A stretch of DNA of 64,000 nt from CAIWHR01 sp963713275 (GTDB lineage Bacteria > Pseudomonadota > Gammaproteobacteria > Burkholderiales > Casimicrobiaceae), in contig CAVQLG010000017.1 of the NCBI GenBank assembly GCA_963713275.1, forward strand, positions 124,001 to 188,000. Reading direction: 5' to 3'. A program made the position numbers and the translations under genes. Below, in pieces: positions 44,009-52,738 of this stretch (position 1 is the first letter of the stretch; each line of letters opens with the position of its first letter). The notes beneath the pieces were generated by a model that saw only the letters and a list, made by a program, of their open reading frames with translations, was not told where the DNA came from and did not search any database.

Positions 44009-45463
44009 ATGCTCGATCCCGCCTTTTCGTCCCGACTCGCCGCGATCCTGCCGCCCGAGGCCTGGCTGACCGCCGACGAAGACACGCGACCCTACGAGTG
44101 CGACGGGCTGACGCTGTACCGCGCCCGGCCGGCGGGGGTGGCGCTGCCCGAGAACGAGGCACAGGTCGTCGCGATCCTGCGCCAGTGCCACCAGGCGCGC
44201 ATTCCGGTCGTCGCGCGCGGCGCCGGCACGGGCCTGTCCGGCGGCGCGACCCCCGACGCCGGCGGCGTGCTGCTCTCGCTCGCCAAGTTCCGCGACATCC
44301 TCGCCGTCGATCCCGAGGCGCAGACCGCGGTCGTGCAGCCGGGCGTGCGCAATCTCGCCATCACCGAGGCGGCCGCAGCACACGGCCTGTACTACGCGCC
44401 CGATCCGTCGTCGCAGATCGCGTGCACGATCGGCGGCAACGTCGCCGAGAACGCGGGAGGCGTGCACTGCCTCAAGTACGGGCTCACCGTGCACAACGTC
44501 CGCCGCATTCGCGGCGTGCTGATCGACGGCAGTGTCGTCGAGTTCGGCGGCGAGGCGCTCGACGCGCCGGGCTACGACCTGCTCGCGCTGATCAACGGCT
44601 CGGAGGGCTTGCTCGCGGTCATCACCGAGGTCACCGTGAAGCTGACGCCGAAGCCGCTGCTCGCACAGGTGGTGCTGGCCTCTTTCGACGACGTCGCCCA
44701 GGCCGGGCGGGCGGTGTCGGCGGTGATCGGCGCGGGCATCGTTCCCGCAGGGCTCGAGATGATGGACCAGGCGGCCACGCGCGCCGTCGAGGCTTTCGTC
44801 CACGCCGACTACCCGCTCGATGCCAAGGCCATCCTGCTGGTCGAGTCCGACGGCACGCCCGAGGAGGTCGCCGCCGAGATCGCGGAGATCAAGCGCGTGC
44901 TTGGCGAGTCGGGGGCCACGGCGATCCGCGTGTCGAAGAACGAGAAGGAGCGGCTCTTGTTCTGGTCGGGCAGGAAGTCGGCGTTTCCCGCCGTCGGCCG
45001 CATCGCCGCGGACTACCTCTGCATGGACGGCACGATCCCCCGGCGCACGCTGCCGCAGGTGCTGGAGCGCATCGACGCCTTCTCGCGCGAGTTCGGGCTC
45101 GCCTGCGCCAACGTCTTCCACGCCGGCGACGGCAATCTGCATCCACTGATCATGTTCGACGCCAACGTCGCCGACGAGGCGCAGCGCGCGGAAGCCTTCG
45201 GCGCGGCGATTCTGGAGCTGTGCATCGAGGTCGGCGGGACCATCACCGGCGAGCACGGCGTCGGGGTCGAGAAGATCCGCGCAATGTGTTCGCAGTTCCG
45301 GCCCGACGAGCTCACGTCGTTCCTCGGGGTCAAGGCGGCGTTCGACGCGCACGGGTTGCTCAACCCGGGCAAGGCCGTGCCCACGCTGCACCGCTGCGCC
45401 GAATTCGGCAAGATGCACGTCCACCACGGCCGGCTGCCGCATCCCGAGCTGCCTCGGTTCTGA
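44009..45463 (+). CDS. glcD: Glycolate oxidase FAD subunit GlcD
   Basis: FAD-linked subunit of the membrane-associated glycolate (or D-2-hydroxyacid) oxidase, 484 residues. The PP-loop FAD domain has IPVVARGAGTGLSGGATPDA, YAPDPSSQIACTIGGNVAEN and NGSEGLLAVITEVTVKLTP. The C-terminal FAD-oxidase domain has VGRIAADYLCMDGTIPRRTL, ANVFHAGDGNLHPLI with the catalytic His, and TITGEHGVGVEKI. It heads glcD - FAD oxidase - GST - glcE - glcF, so the electron-transfer partners are encoded just downstream. Confidence 0.95.
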   Translation: MLDPAFSSRLAAILPPEAWLTADEDTRPYECDGLTLYRARPAGVALPENEAQVVAILRQCHQARIPVVARGAGTGLSGGATPDAGGVLLSLAKFRDILAVDPEAQTAVVQPGVRNLAITEAAAAHGLYYAPDPSSQIACTIGGNVAENAGGVHCLKYGLTVHNVRRIRGVLIDGSVVEFGGEALDAPGYDLLALINGSEGLLAVITEVTVKLTPKPLLAQVVLASFDDVAQAGRAVSAVIGAGIVPAGLEMMDQAATRAVEAFVHADYPLDAKAILLVESDGTPEEVAAEIAEIKRVLGESGATAIRVSKNEKERLLFWSGRKSAFPAVGRIAADYLCMDGTIPRRTLPQVLERIDAFSREFGLACANVFHAGDGNLHPLIMFDANVADEAQRAEAFGAAILELCIEVGGTITGEHGVGVEKIRAMCSQFRPDELTSFLGVKAAFDAHGLLNPGKAVPTLHRCAEFGKMHVHHGRLPHPELPRF

Positions 45464-45479
45464 CAGCTCTTGACGGGCC

Positions 45480-46895
45480 ATGACCCCGGTGCCTGCACTT
45501 CACGCGGCGCGTCCCGACGCCCAGGCGCTCGCGAACCTCGTCACGCGGCTCACCGGCACGTACGGCGAGCGCGCCGTGACGGGCCGCGCCGTTCGCGACC
45601 AGCACAGCCACGGCGAGGGGATGGCCGACGCCGCGCTGCCGGACGTCGTCGTGTTCCCGCACAGCAACGATGAAGTCGCCGCGATCGTCCGCCTGTGCCA
45701 CGCGGCGCGCGTGCCGGTGGTTCCCTTCGGCGCCGGGACGTCGCTCGAAGGCCACGTCGCGGCGCTCTTCGGCGGCGTGTGCCTCGACCTGTCGCAGATG
45801 AACAGGGTGCTCGAGGTCAACGTCGCCGACCTCGACTGCCGGGTGCAGGCCGGCGTCACGCGGGAGCAGCTCAACGCCGAGCTCAAGCGCAGCGGCCTCT
45901 TCTTTCCGATCGATCCCGGCGCCGACGCGACGCTCGGCGGCATGGCTGCCACGCGGGCGTCAGGCACCAACGCGGTGCGCTACGGCACGATGCGCGAGAA
46001 CGTGCTCGGACTCACCGTGGTGACCCCGGACGGTCGCCTCACGCGCACGGGCGGCCGGGCGCGCAAGTCGGCCGCGGGCTACGATCTCACGCGGCTCTAC
46101 GTCGGCGCGGAGGGCACGCTCGGCGTGATCACCGAGCTGCAGCTGCGATTGTACGGCGTGCCCGAGGCCATCTCGGCGGCCGTCTGCCAGTTCCCCGAGC
46201 TTGCCGGCGCGGTCGACACCGTGATCGCGGCCATGCAGCTCGGCATCCCCGTGGCGCGCATCGAGCTGCTCGACGAAGTGCAGATGGACGCCTGCATTCG
46301 CTATTCGAAGCTCGAGGAGTTCGCGGCCAGGCCGACGCTCTTCTTCGAGTTCCACGGCAGCGCCGCCTCGGTCGCCGAGCAGGCGGCGGCGATGCAGGAC
46401 ATCACGGCGCAGCACGGCGGCGGCGCGTTCCTCTGGGAAACCCGGCCTGAGGATCGCTCGCGGCTGTGGAAGGCGCGGCACGCCGCATATTACGCCGCGC
46501 TGGCGCTGGTGCCGGGGCAGCAGGGCTTCGCCACCGACGCCTGCGTCCCGATCTCGCGCCTGGCCGACTGCATCCTCGAGACCAAGGCCGACGTCGCGGC
46601 GACCGGACTCGTGGCGCCGATCGTCGGCCATGTCGGCGACGGCAACTTCCACCTCGTGATTCTCTTCGACCCGGCCGACCCGGCGCAGCGCGCCAAGGCC
46701 GAGGGGCTGGCGCACCGGGTGAGTCTGCGCGCGATCGGGATGGGCGGCACCTGCACCGGGGAGCACGGCATCGGGACCCACAAGCTCGACGTGCTCGCGG
46801 TCGAGCACGGCGACGCGATCGACACGATGCGCGCGATCAAGCGCGCGCTCGACCCGCACGACATCATGAACCCCGGCAAGACCGTTCCACGCTAG
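45480..46895 (+). CDS. FAD-binding oxidase, D-lactate dehydrogenase (cytochrome) type
   Basis: A second FAD-linked 2-hydroxyacid oxidase, 471 residues. Features: VPVVPFGAGTSLEGHVAALF, PGADATLGGMAATRASGTNA, VGAEGTLGVITELQLRLYG, RPTLFFEFHGSAASVAEQAA, VGHVGDGNFHLVILFDP and GGTCTGEHGIGTHKLDVL. It is closer to the D-lactate dehydrogenase (Dld/LDHD) branch than to GlcD, from the FFEFHGS and GTCTGEHGIG forms. ATG 45480 is 16 bases after the glcD stop. It probably oxidises D-lactate or a related acid, passing electrons to quinone or cytochrome; whether it works with GlcEF is open. Confidence 0.88.
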   Translation: MTPVPALHAARPDAQALANLVTRLTGTYGERAVTGRAVRDQHSHGEGMADAALPDVVVFPHSNDEVAAIVRLCHAARVPVVPFGAGTSLEGHVAALFGGVCLDLSQMNRVLEVNVADLDCRVQAGVTREQLNAELKRSGLFFPIDPGADATLGGMAATRASGTNAVRYGTMRENVLGLTVVTPDGRLTRTGGRARKSAAGYDLTRLYVGAEGTLGVITELQLRLYGVPEAISAAVCQFPELAGAVDTVIAAMQLGIPVARIELLDEVQMDACIRYSKLEEFAARPTLFFEFHGSAASVAEQAAAMQDITAQHGGGAFLWETRPEDRSRLWKARHAAYYAALALVPGQQGFATDACVPISRLADCILETKADVAATGLVAPIVGHVGDGNFHLVILFDPADPAQRAKAEGLAHRVSLRAIGMGGTCTGEHGIGTHKLDVLAVEHGDAIDTMRAIKRALDPHDIMNPGKTVPR

Positions 46896-47056
46896 GATGA
46901 AACCACCCCCACGCGCACCGTGTGCGGCCGAGCCGCATCCGGCTTCGCGGGATCCGCTCTCGCTTATCCCGCGGCCCTCGGCCGGGTGTGCGCGGCCCCC
47001 CGAGGGCGGGCGTTCACCCCGCTTCGGACGGCCGGGCTGGCACTGCTTGTACTGAC

Positions 47057-47731
47057 ATGGCCATTCTCTACCTCGGCAACAAGAACTACTCGTCCTGGTC
47101 GCTGCGCGGCTGGCTCGCGGTCAGGCTCTCGGGCATCACCTTCGAGGAGCGGGTGCTGCCGCTGTCCGGTACCCACAACCCGGAATGGCGGCGCTACTCG
47201 CCGACCGCGCGCGTGCCGGCGCTGCACGACGACGGCATCGTGGTCTGGGATTCGCTGGCGATCGCCGAGTACCTGGCGGAGCGGCACCCCGGGATGTGGC
47301 CGGCCGACGCCGTCGCCCGCGCCTGGGCGCGCTGCGTGAGCGCGGAGATGCACTCGGGGATGGCCGCGCTGCGCAACGAGATGACGATGTGCATCCGCGA
47401 ACGCGTCGACGTGCGCCCCTGGTCGGCCGAGCTCGCCGCCAACATCGCGCGCGTGATCGAGATCTGGAACGAGGGCCGCCAGCGTTTCGGCGCGGGCGGG
47501 GCCTTCCTCTGCGGCACGTTCTCGCTGGCCGACGCGTTCTATGCGCCGGTCGGATTCCGCTTCCAGACCTACGGCGTCGTCCCGGAGGGCGCGGCCGGGG
47601 CGTACCTCGCCTCGCTGCTCGCGCACCCGTGGCTGCAGGAGTGGCAGCGCGACGCGCTGGCGGAGACCGCGGTGGTCGAGGCCGACGAGCCGCGGGTCCT
47701 CTACCGCGACAAGCTCGAGCGGGTGGGATGA
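47057..47731 (+). CDS. Glutathione S-transferase family protein
   Basis: Soluble GST-fold protein, 224 residues. The N-terminal thioredoxin domain has YLGNKNYSSWSLRGWLAVRL with the catalytic Ser/Tyr region, and VPALHDDGIVVWDSLAIAEY for glutathione binding. The C-terminal domain has GGAFLCGTFSLADAFYAPVG. It is inserted in the glycolate-oxidase locus between the second oxidase and glcE, overlapping glcE by four bases (ATGA), so it is cotranscribed. A link between glutathione chemistry and hydroxyacid oxidation is inferred only. The substrate is unknown. Confidence 0.88.
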   Translation: MAILYLGNKNYSSWSLRGWLAVRLSGITFEERVLPLSGTHNPEWRRYSPTARVPALHDDGIVVWDSLAIAEYLAERHPGMWPADAVARAWARCVSAEMHSGMAALRNEMTMCIRERVDVRPWSAELAANIARVIEIWNEGRQRFGAGGAFLCGTFSLADAFYAPVGFRFQTYGVVPEGAAGAYLASLLAHPWLQEWQRDALAETAVVEADEPRVLYRDKLERVG

Positions 47732-48807
47732 GCGAACCCATCGTCGCCGGCTGGCAGCAGCGCCTGCGCGACGCCGCGGCGCAGGGGCGAGGGCTGGTCA
47801 TTCGCGGCGGCGGGACCAAGGACTTCTACGGTCAGGAGATCGTCGGCGAGGTCCTCGACACGACGCCCTATGCCGGGATCGTCGACTACGACCCGACCGA
47901 GCTCGTCGTGACGGCGCGCGCGGGCACGCCGCTCGCAGAAGTCGAGCGCGTGCTGGCGGGTGCCGGGCAGATGCTCGCTTTCGAGCCGCCGCACTTCGGT
48001 TCGGCGGCGACGCTCGGCGGCGCGGTCGCCGCGGGTCTGTCCGGGCCGCGGCGCCCCTACGCCGGCGCCGTACGCGATCTCGTGCTGGGCACGCGCATCC
48101 TCGACGGCAGCGGCACCGACCTTCGCTTCGGCGGCCGGGTGATGAAGAACGTCGCCGGCTTCGACGTCGCCCGTCTGATGGCGGGCGCGCTGGGCACGCT
48201 GGGCGTGCTGCTCGAGGTCTCGCTCAAGTGCCTGCCGCTGCCCAAGGCCGTCGCGGTGCGGGTGCTGGAGTGCGGGGCCGAGGACGCTCGGCGCCTCGCC
48301 TGCGGGTGGGCGGGAACGCCGCTTTCGGTGTCGGGAACCTGTCACGTCGACGGCCGCCTCGTCGTGCGCCTTTCCGGCGCGGCACCGGCGGTGGCCGCCA
48401 CGGCGGCCCGGATGGGTGGCACGGAACTGCCGGACGGCGAGGCGTTCTTCGCCGCGCTGCGCGAGCACACGCTGCCGTTCTTCAAGGCCGCCCGCGCGCC
48501 GGGTCGGGCGCTGTGGCGGGTGTCGGTGAAGCCGACCGCGCCGTGCGCCGATCTGGGGGGCCCGCAGCTCGTCGAGTGGGGCGGCGCGCTGCGCTGGCTC
48601 GATCTCGGCGCCCGTGCCGACGGGCGGGCATTGCGCGGCTGGGCGGCGAGCCACGGCGGGCACGCGACGCTGTTCCGTGGCGGCGACAAGGGCGTGGGCG
48701 TCTTCCAGCCGCTGGGCGAAACGCTCCTGTCCCTGCACCGCAGGCTCAAGGCGAACTTCGATCCCAAGGGCATTCTGAATCGCGGCCGGCTCTATCCGGA
48801 GTTCTGA
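47728..48807 (+). CDS. glcE: Glycolate oxidase subunit GlcE
   Basis: FAD-binding subunit of glycolate oxidase, 359 residues, shorter than GlcD and lacking most of its C-terminal domain. Motifs: GRGLVIRGGGTKDFYGQEI, YDPTELVVTARAGTPLAEVE, FEPPHFGSAATLGGAVAAGL, GPRRPYAGAVRDLVLGTRIL and VMKNVAGFDVARLMAGALGT. The end NFDPKGILNRGRLYPEF is typical. It overlaps the GST gene and is six bases before glcF. Confidence 0.94.
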   Translation: MSEPIVAGWQQRLRDAAAQGRGLVIRGGGTKDFYGQEIVGEVLDTTPYAGIVDYDPTELVVTARAGTPLAEVERVLAGAGQMLAFEPPHFGSAATLGGAVAAGLSGPRRPYAGAVRDLVLGTRILDGSGTDLRFGGRVMKNVAGFDVARLMAGALGTLGVLLEVSLKCLPLPKAVAVRVLECGAEDARRLACGWAGTPLSVSGTCHVDGRLVVRLSGAAPAVAATAARMGGTELPDGEAFFAALREHTLPFFKAARAPGRALWRVSVKPTAPCADLGGPQLVEWGGALRWLDLGARADGRALRGWAASHGGHATLFRGGDKGVGVFQPLGETLLSLHRRLKANFDPKGILNRGRLYPEF

Positions 48808-48813
48808 ATCCCG

Positions 48814-50070
48814 ATGCAGACCGCGCTCGCCGACTTCATCCGCGACACCCCCGCAGGCCGGGAGGCCGACGCCATCCTGCGCCGTTGCGTCCACTGCGGG
48901 TTCTGCACGGCAACCTGCCCGACGTATCAGCTCACCGGCGACGAGCTCGACGGGCCGCGCGGGCGGATCTACCTCATCAAGCAGGTGCTGGAGGGCGCGA
49001 GCCCGACGGCGAAGACCCGGCTGCACCTCGACCGCTGCCTCACCTGCCGCAGCTGCGAGACGACGTGCCCGTCCGGCGTGGAGTACGCTCGCCTGCTCGA
49101 CATCGGCCGGCACGTCGTCGCCGAGCGGGCGCCACGTCCCGCCGCCGAGCGGGCGACGCGCTGGGCGCTGCGGCGCACGCTGCTCGCGAAGCCGCTGTTC
49201 GGCGCCGCCGTCGCGCTGGGCCGGTCGTTCCGGCCGCTGCTGCCCGCGACGCTCGCGCGCAAGGTGCCCGGCGGGGCGTCCGCCGGGCAGTGGCCGGCTG
49301 CCGTGCATCCGCGAACGATGCTGTTGCAGGAAGGGTGCGTGCAGCCGGCGCTCGCGCCGGGCATCGACGCGGCGATGGCGCGGGTGCTCGATCGGATCGG
49401 CATCACGCTGCTGCGCGCGCAAGGCGGCGGTTGCTGCGGCGCGCTGCCGCATCATCTCGATGCCTCCGAGGAAGGGCGCGATTGCGCGCGCCGGAACATC
49501 GACGCGTGGTGGCCCCACGTCGAGCGCGGTGCCGAGGCGATCGTGATCACCGCCAGCGGCTGCGGCGTGATGGTCAAGGACTACGGCCGTTTCCTCCGCG
49601 ACGATCCCGCCTACGCGCAGAAGGCGACGCGGGTCGCCGCGCTGGCGAAGGACACGGTCGAGGTCATCGCCGCCGAGTGGCCGAAGATCGCCCCCCGGGT
49701 GGCGATGGACCGCGGCGCGCAGAAGGTCGCTTTCCATCCGCCCTGCACGCTGCAGCACGGCATGCGGCTCAAGGGGCGGGTCGAGGAGATCCTCGGCGCC
49801 ATGGGCCTCACACTCGTCCCGGTGCGCGACGCGCACCTGTGCTGCGGCTCCGCGGGCACGTATTCGATGCTGCAGCCCGCCTTCGCCGCGTCGCTGCGCC
49901 AGCGCAAGATCGACGCGCTGACGGCCGGGCAGCCCGAGGTCATCGCCACCGCGAACATCGGCTGCCTCGTCCACCTGGCCGAAGTCGCGTCGCCGCCCGT
50001 GCGGCACTGGATCGAGCTCCTCGACGACCGGATGGTGGGCGGCGCGGCGCGCCCGCCGGGCCGCGAGTAG
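48814..50070 (+). CDS. glcF: Glycolate oxidase iron-sulfur subunit GlcF
   Basis: Iron-sulfur electron-transfer subunit, 418 residues. Two [4Fe-4S] ferredoxin motifs, CVHCGFCTATCPTYQL around residue 28 and CLTCRSCETTCPSGVEYARL around residue 79, are followed by two CCG domains: GGGCCGALPHHLDASE and HLCCGSAGTYSMLQP, each typical of heterodisulfide-reductase-like subunits. FHPPCTLQHGM and ANIGCLVHL are also present. It ends the glc operon; ispD starts 28 bases later on the same strand. Confidence 0.95.
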   Translation: MQTALADFIRDTPAGREADAILRRCVHCGFCTATCPTYQLTGDELDGPRGRIYLIKQVLEGASPTAKTRLHLDRCLTCRSCETTCPSGVEYARLLDIGRHVVAERAPRPAAERATRWALRRTLLAKPLFGAAVALGRSFRPLLPATLARKVPGGASAGQWPAAVHPRTMLLQEGCVQPALAPGIDAAMARVLDRIGITLLRAQGGGCCGALPHHLDASEEGRDCARRNIDAWWPHVERGAEAIVITASGCGVMVKDYGRFLRDDPAYAQKATRVAALAKDTVEVIAAEWPKIAPRVAMDRGAQKVAFHPPCTLQHGMRLKGRVEEILGAMGLTLVPVRDAHLCCGSAGTYSMLQPAFAASLRQRKIDALTAGQPEVIATANIGCLVHLAEVASPPVRHWIELLDDRMVGGAARPPGRE

Positions 50071-50098
50071 CGCGACACGGCGTGCAGCCGCGCGCACG

Positions 50099-50872
50099 AT
50101 GGCACAAGGCCACGCCTTGACCCGGCGCCGACCGGACGCGCCGCCGGCGCGACTGTTCGCCGTCGTGCCGGCGGCCGGCGGCGGCAGCCGCTTCGGCGGC
50201 GCGACTCCCAAGCAGTACGCCGACCTCGCCGGGCAGCCCATGCTCGCGCGGACACTCGACCGGCTGTGCGCTGTGCTGCGCCCGAGCGCCACGGTCGTCG
50301 TGCTCGCTCCCGACGACAGCCTGTACGCCCGGGTCGTGGGCGTGCGGCCGGACGTCGTGGTGCTGCATTGCGGCGGTGCAACCCGCGCCGCGAGTGTCGC
50401 CAACGCGCTGGAAGCACTGGAGCCGCGCTGCGCGCCCGACGACTGGGTTCTCGTCCACGACGCCGCGCGGCCCTGCGTGCCGGCGGCGGCGCTCTCCCGC
50501 CTCGTGACCGAGCTCGAACCCGACGCCGTCGGCGGCCTCCTGGCGGTGCCGGTCGCCGATACGCTCAAGCGCGCGGCGGCCGTGGGCAATTCCGACGCGG
50601 CGCCGCGCGTCGCTGCAACCGAGGATCGCGCCGGCCTCTGGCAGGCACAGACGCCGCAGATGTTCCGCTACCGACTGCTGCGCGCCGCGTTGGCCCGGCC
50701 CGCCGCGCTGGGCGCGACCGACGAGGCCGCCGCGGTCGAGGCGCTCGCGGCCGCCGGCGAGTGCGCGATGCCCCGACTGGTGCTGGGGAGCGCTCGCAAC
50801 ATCAAGGTTACGTTTGCCGGCGACCTCGCGCTGGCGGCGGCCATCCTGGCGCTGCCCGAGGAGAGCGGATGA
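50099..50872 (+). CDS. ispD: 2-C-methyl-D-erythritol 4-phosphate cytidylyltransferase
   Basis: Third step of the MEP isoprenoid pathway, joining CTP to methylerythritol phosphate. 257 residues. Nucleotide-binding start FAVVPAAGGGSRFGGATPKQ, then LAGQPMLARTLDRL, CGGATRAASVANALEAL, WVLVHDAARPCVPAAAL, QAQTPQMFRYRLLRAAL and TDEAAAVEAL, with a final ARNIKVTFAGDLALAAAIL. Starts at ATG 50099. Its stop overlaps the ispF ATG by four bases (ATGA), the usual ispDF coupling. Confidence 0.95.
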   Translation: MAQGHALTRRRPDAPPARLFAVVPAAGGGSRFGGATPKQYADLAGQPMLARTLDRLCAVLRPSATVVVLAPDDSLYARVVGVRPDVVVLHCGGATRAASVANALEALEPRCAPDDWVLVHDAARPCVPAAALSRLVTELEPDAVGGLLAVPVADTLKRAAAVGNSDAAPRVAATEDRAGLWQAQTPQMFRYRLLRAALARPAALGATDEAAAVEALAAAGECAMPRLVLGSARNIKVTFAGDLALAAAILALPEESG

Positions 50873-51351
50873 AGATACGCATCGGCAACGGCTTCGACGT
50901 GCACGCGCTGGTGCCCGGGCGCGCGCTCATCCTCGGGGGCGTGAGGATTGCGCACCCCCGGGGGCTCGCCGGGCACTCCGACGCTGACGTGCTGCTGCAC
51001 GCGCTCGCCGACGCGATCCTGGGCGCGCTCGCGCTGGGGGACATCGGCCGCCATTTCCCCGACAGCGACGCGCGCTGGAAGGACGCCGACAGCCGGGTGC
51101 TGCTGCGCCACGTCGCCGGGCTCGCGGCGGCGGCCGGCTACCGGGTCGGCAACGTCGACGTCACCGTGATCGCCCAGGCGCCGCGGCTGGTACCGCACGT
51201 CCCGGCGATGCGCGCGCACATCGCGGCGGACCTTGCGTGCGACCTCGATTGCGTCAGCGTCAAGGCAACAACGACCGAGCACCTCGGGTTCACCGGCCGG
51301 GGCGAGGGGATCGCGGCGCTGGCGACGGCGTTGCTGCTGGGCCACGATTGA
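50869..51351 (+). CDS. ispF: 2-C-methyl-D-erythritol 2,4-cyclodiphosphate synthase
   Basis: Zinc-dependent cyclase of the MEP pathway, 160 residues. It starts RIGNGFDVHALVPGRALILG with the DVH zinc motif, then HSDADVLLHALADAILGALA, DIGRHFPDSDARWKDADS, NVDVTVIAQAPRLVPHVPAM and VSVKATTTEHLGFTGRGEGI. Translationally coupled to ispD. Divided from the following two-component genes by 70 bases; they read from the other strand. Confidence 0.97.
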   Translation: MKIRIGNGFDVHALVPGRALILGGVRIAHPRGLAGHSDADVLLHALADAILGALALGDIGRHFPDSDARWKDADSRVLLRHVAGLAAAAGYRVGNVDVTVIAQAPRLVPHVPAMRAHIAADLACDLDCVSVKATTTEHLGFTGRGEGIAALATALLLGHD

Positions 51352-51421
51352 GGGCTCGGCCGGCCGGGGCGATGCGCGGCGGCGCGGTCGGCGGCAGGCG
51401 CCGGACAGCGACGGCAGGCGC

Positions 51422-52738
51422 CTACCCGGGGAGGGGGATCGCGACCCGGGCGACGGTACCCCCGCCGTCCCGCGGCAGCAGGTCGAGCCGGCCGCCGTGC
51501 AGCCGGGCGATGCGATCGACGATCGCGAGCCCCAGCCCCGCCCCCGCGACCCCGCTCGGGTGGCCGCGGGCGGCGCTGGCGCGCGTGAACGGCTGCTTCA
51601 ACCGCTCCACGTCGGCGGGCGCGATGCCCGGCCCCCGGTCCGCGACGTCGAGCACCAGACGTCCGTCCGCGACGTAGGTCGCCACCTCGACCGGCGGGGC
51701 GCCGTACGCAAGCGCGTTGTCGACGAGGTTGGCGACCAGGCGCGCCCAAGCGGTCGGGCGCAGCGGCACCGGTGGCACAGCGCCCGCGGCGAGGCGGACG
51801 TCGCGACCGGCGCGCACGTACCGGTCGACCGCCGCGCGCACGATGGGCGTCGGGTCGGCGAGCTCCGGGGCCGCGTCCTCACTGCCGCGCGCGAACTCGA
51901 GGAACTGGCCGATGATGCGGTCCATCTCGTCGATGTCCTCGGCCATGCCGGCGCGCAGGGCTTCGTCGCCCGCACCCATCTCGATCCCGAGGCGCAGCCG
52001 CGCGAGCGGCGTGCGCAGGTCGTGCGACACGCCGGCGAGCAGCACGGCGCGGTCCTGCTCGAGCTGCCTCAAGTTCGCCGTCATGCGGTTGAAGCCGCCG
52101 TTGAGGTCGGCGAGCTCCGACGGCCCGCCCTCGGGGAGCGGATCGGGCAACTCGCCGCGGCCCACCCGCTCGACTGCGGCGGACAGCTCGCGCAACGGGC
52201 GGGCGAGGTGGCGCGCGTAGAAATACGCGGCGACGAGCAGCAGCGCGGCGACCGACACACTCCAGATCGCCGCACGGGAGGGCACGTCCTCGGCGCGAGG
52301 CCGTGGCGGCAGCGGGAAACCGACCCAGTAGTTGCCGTTGCCCGCGTCGATCCTGACCAGCATCAGTCCGCGCCCCGGGGCGATTCGCAACTCGGTGGCG
52401 GGCCCCAGCGCTGCGCGCAGGCGCTCTTCGAACGTCTGCATCATGGGCCCCAGCGCGCCGCTGCCGCCCATCATCCGCCGCTCGCCCTCGGGGATGATGC
52501 GCACGCCGTACTCGCCACCGATGCGCTGCAGCGTCTCTCGCCCTTCGCGCGGGTCGGCAGCCGCGAGCGCCGCCCGGACCGCCTGGAGCTGGACGATCTT
52601 GGTGTCGCCGAACTGCCGCGCGAGCAGCGCTTCGCGATCCTGGCGAAACAGCAGGATCGTCGCCGCCATCGCAATCACGACGACGACGAGCAGCAGCAGC
52701 GCGAGGCGGCCGAACAGCGTCCTCGGCAGGAGCTTCAT
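51422..52738 (-). CDS. EnvZ-type sensor histidine kinase
   Basis: Membrane sensor kinase, 438 residues, most like EnvZ. A first transmembrane helix (residues 10-30), a periplasmic domain to about residue 155, a second helix (AAIWSVSVAALLLVAAYFYA), a HAMP domain, the H-box GVSHDLRTPLARLRLGIEMG with His near residue 239, N-box NLVDNALAYG, and G-boxes DRGPGIAPADVERLKQPF and GAGLGLAIVDRIARLHGG. The ATG at 52738 shares a base with the stop of the regulator gene upstream, so the pair is cotranscribed. The signal is unknown. Confidence 0.92.
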   Translation of the reverse strand: MKLLPRTLFGRLALLLLVVVVIAMAATILLFRQDREALLARQFGDTKIVQLQAVRAALAAADPREGRETLQRIGGEYGVRIIPEGERRMMGGSGALGPMMQTFEERLRAALGPATELRIAPGRGLMLVRIDAGNGNYWVGFPLPPRPRAEDVPSRAAIWSVSVAALLLVAAYFYARHLARPLRELSAAVERVGRGELPDPLPEGGPSELADLNGGFNRMTANLRQLEQDRAVLLAGVSHDLRTPLARLRLGIEMGAGDEALRAGMAEDIDEMDRIIGQFLEFARGSEDAAPELADPTPIVRAAVDRYVRAGRDVRLAAGAVPPVPLRPTAWARLVANLVDNALAYGAPPVEVATYVADGRLVLDVADRGPGIAPADVERLKQPFTRASAARGHPSGVAGAGLGLAIVDRIARLHGGRLDLLPRDGGGTVARVAIPLPG

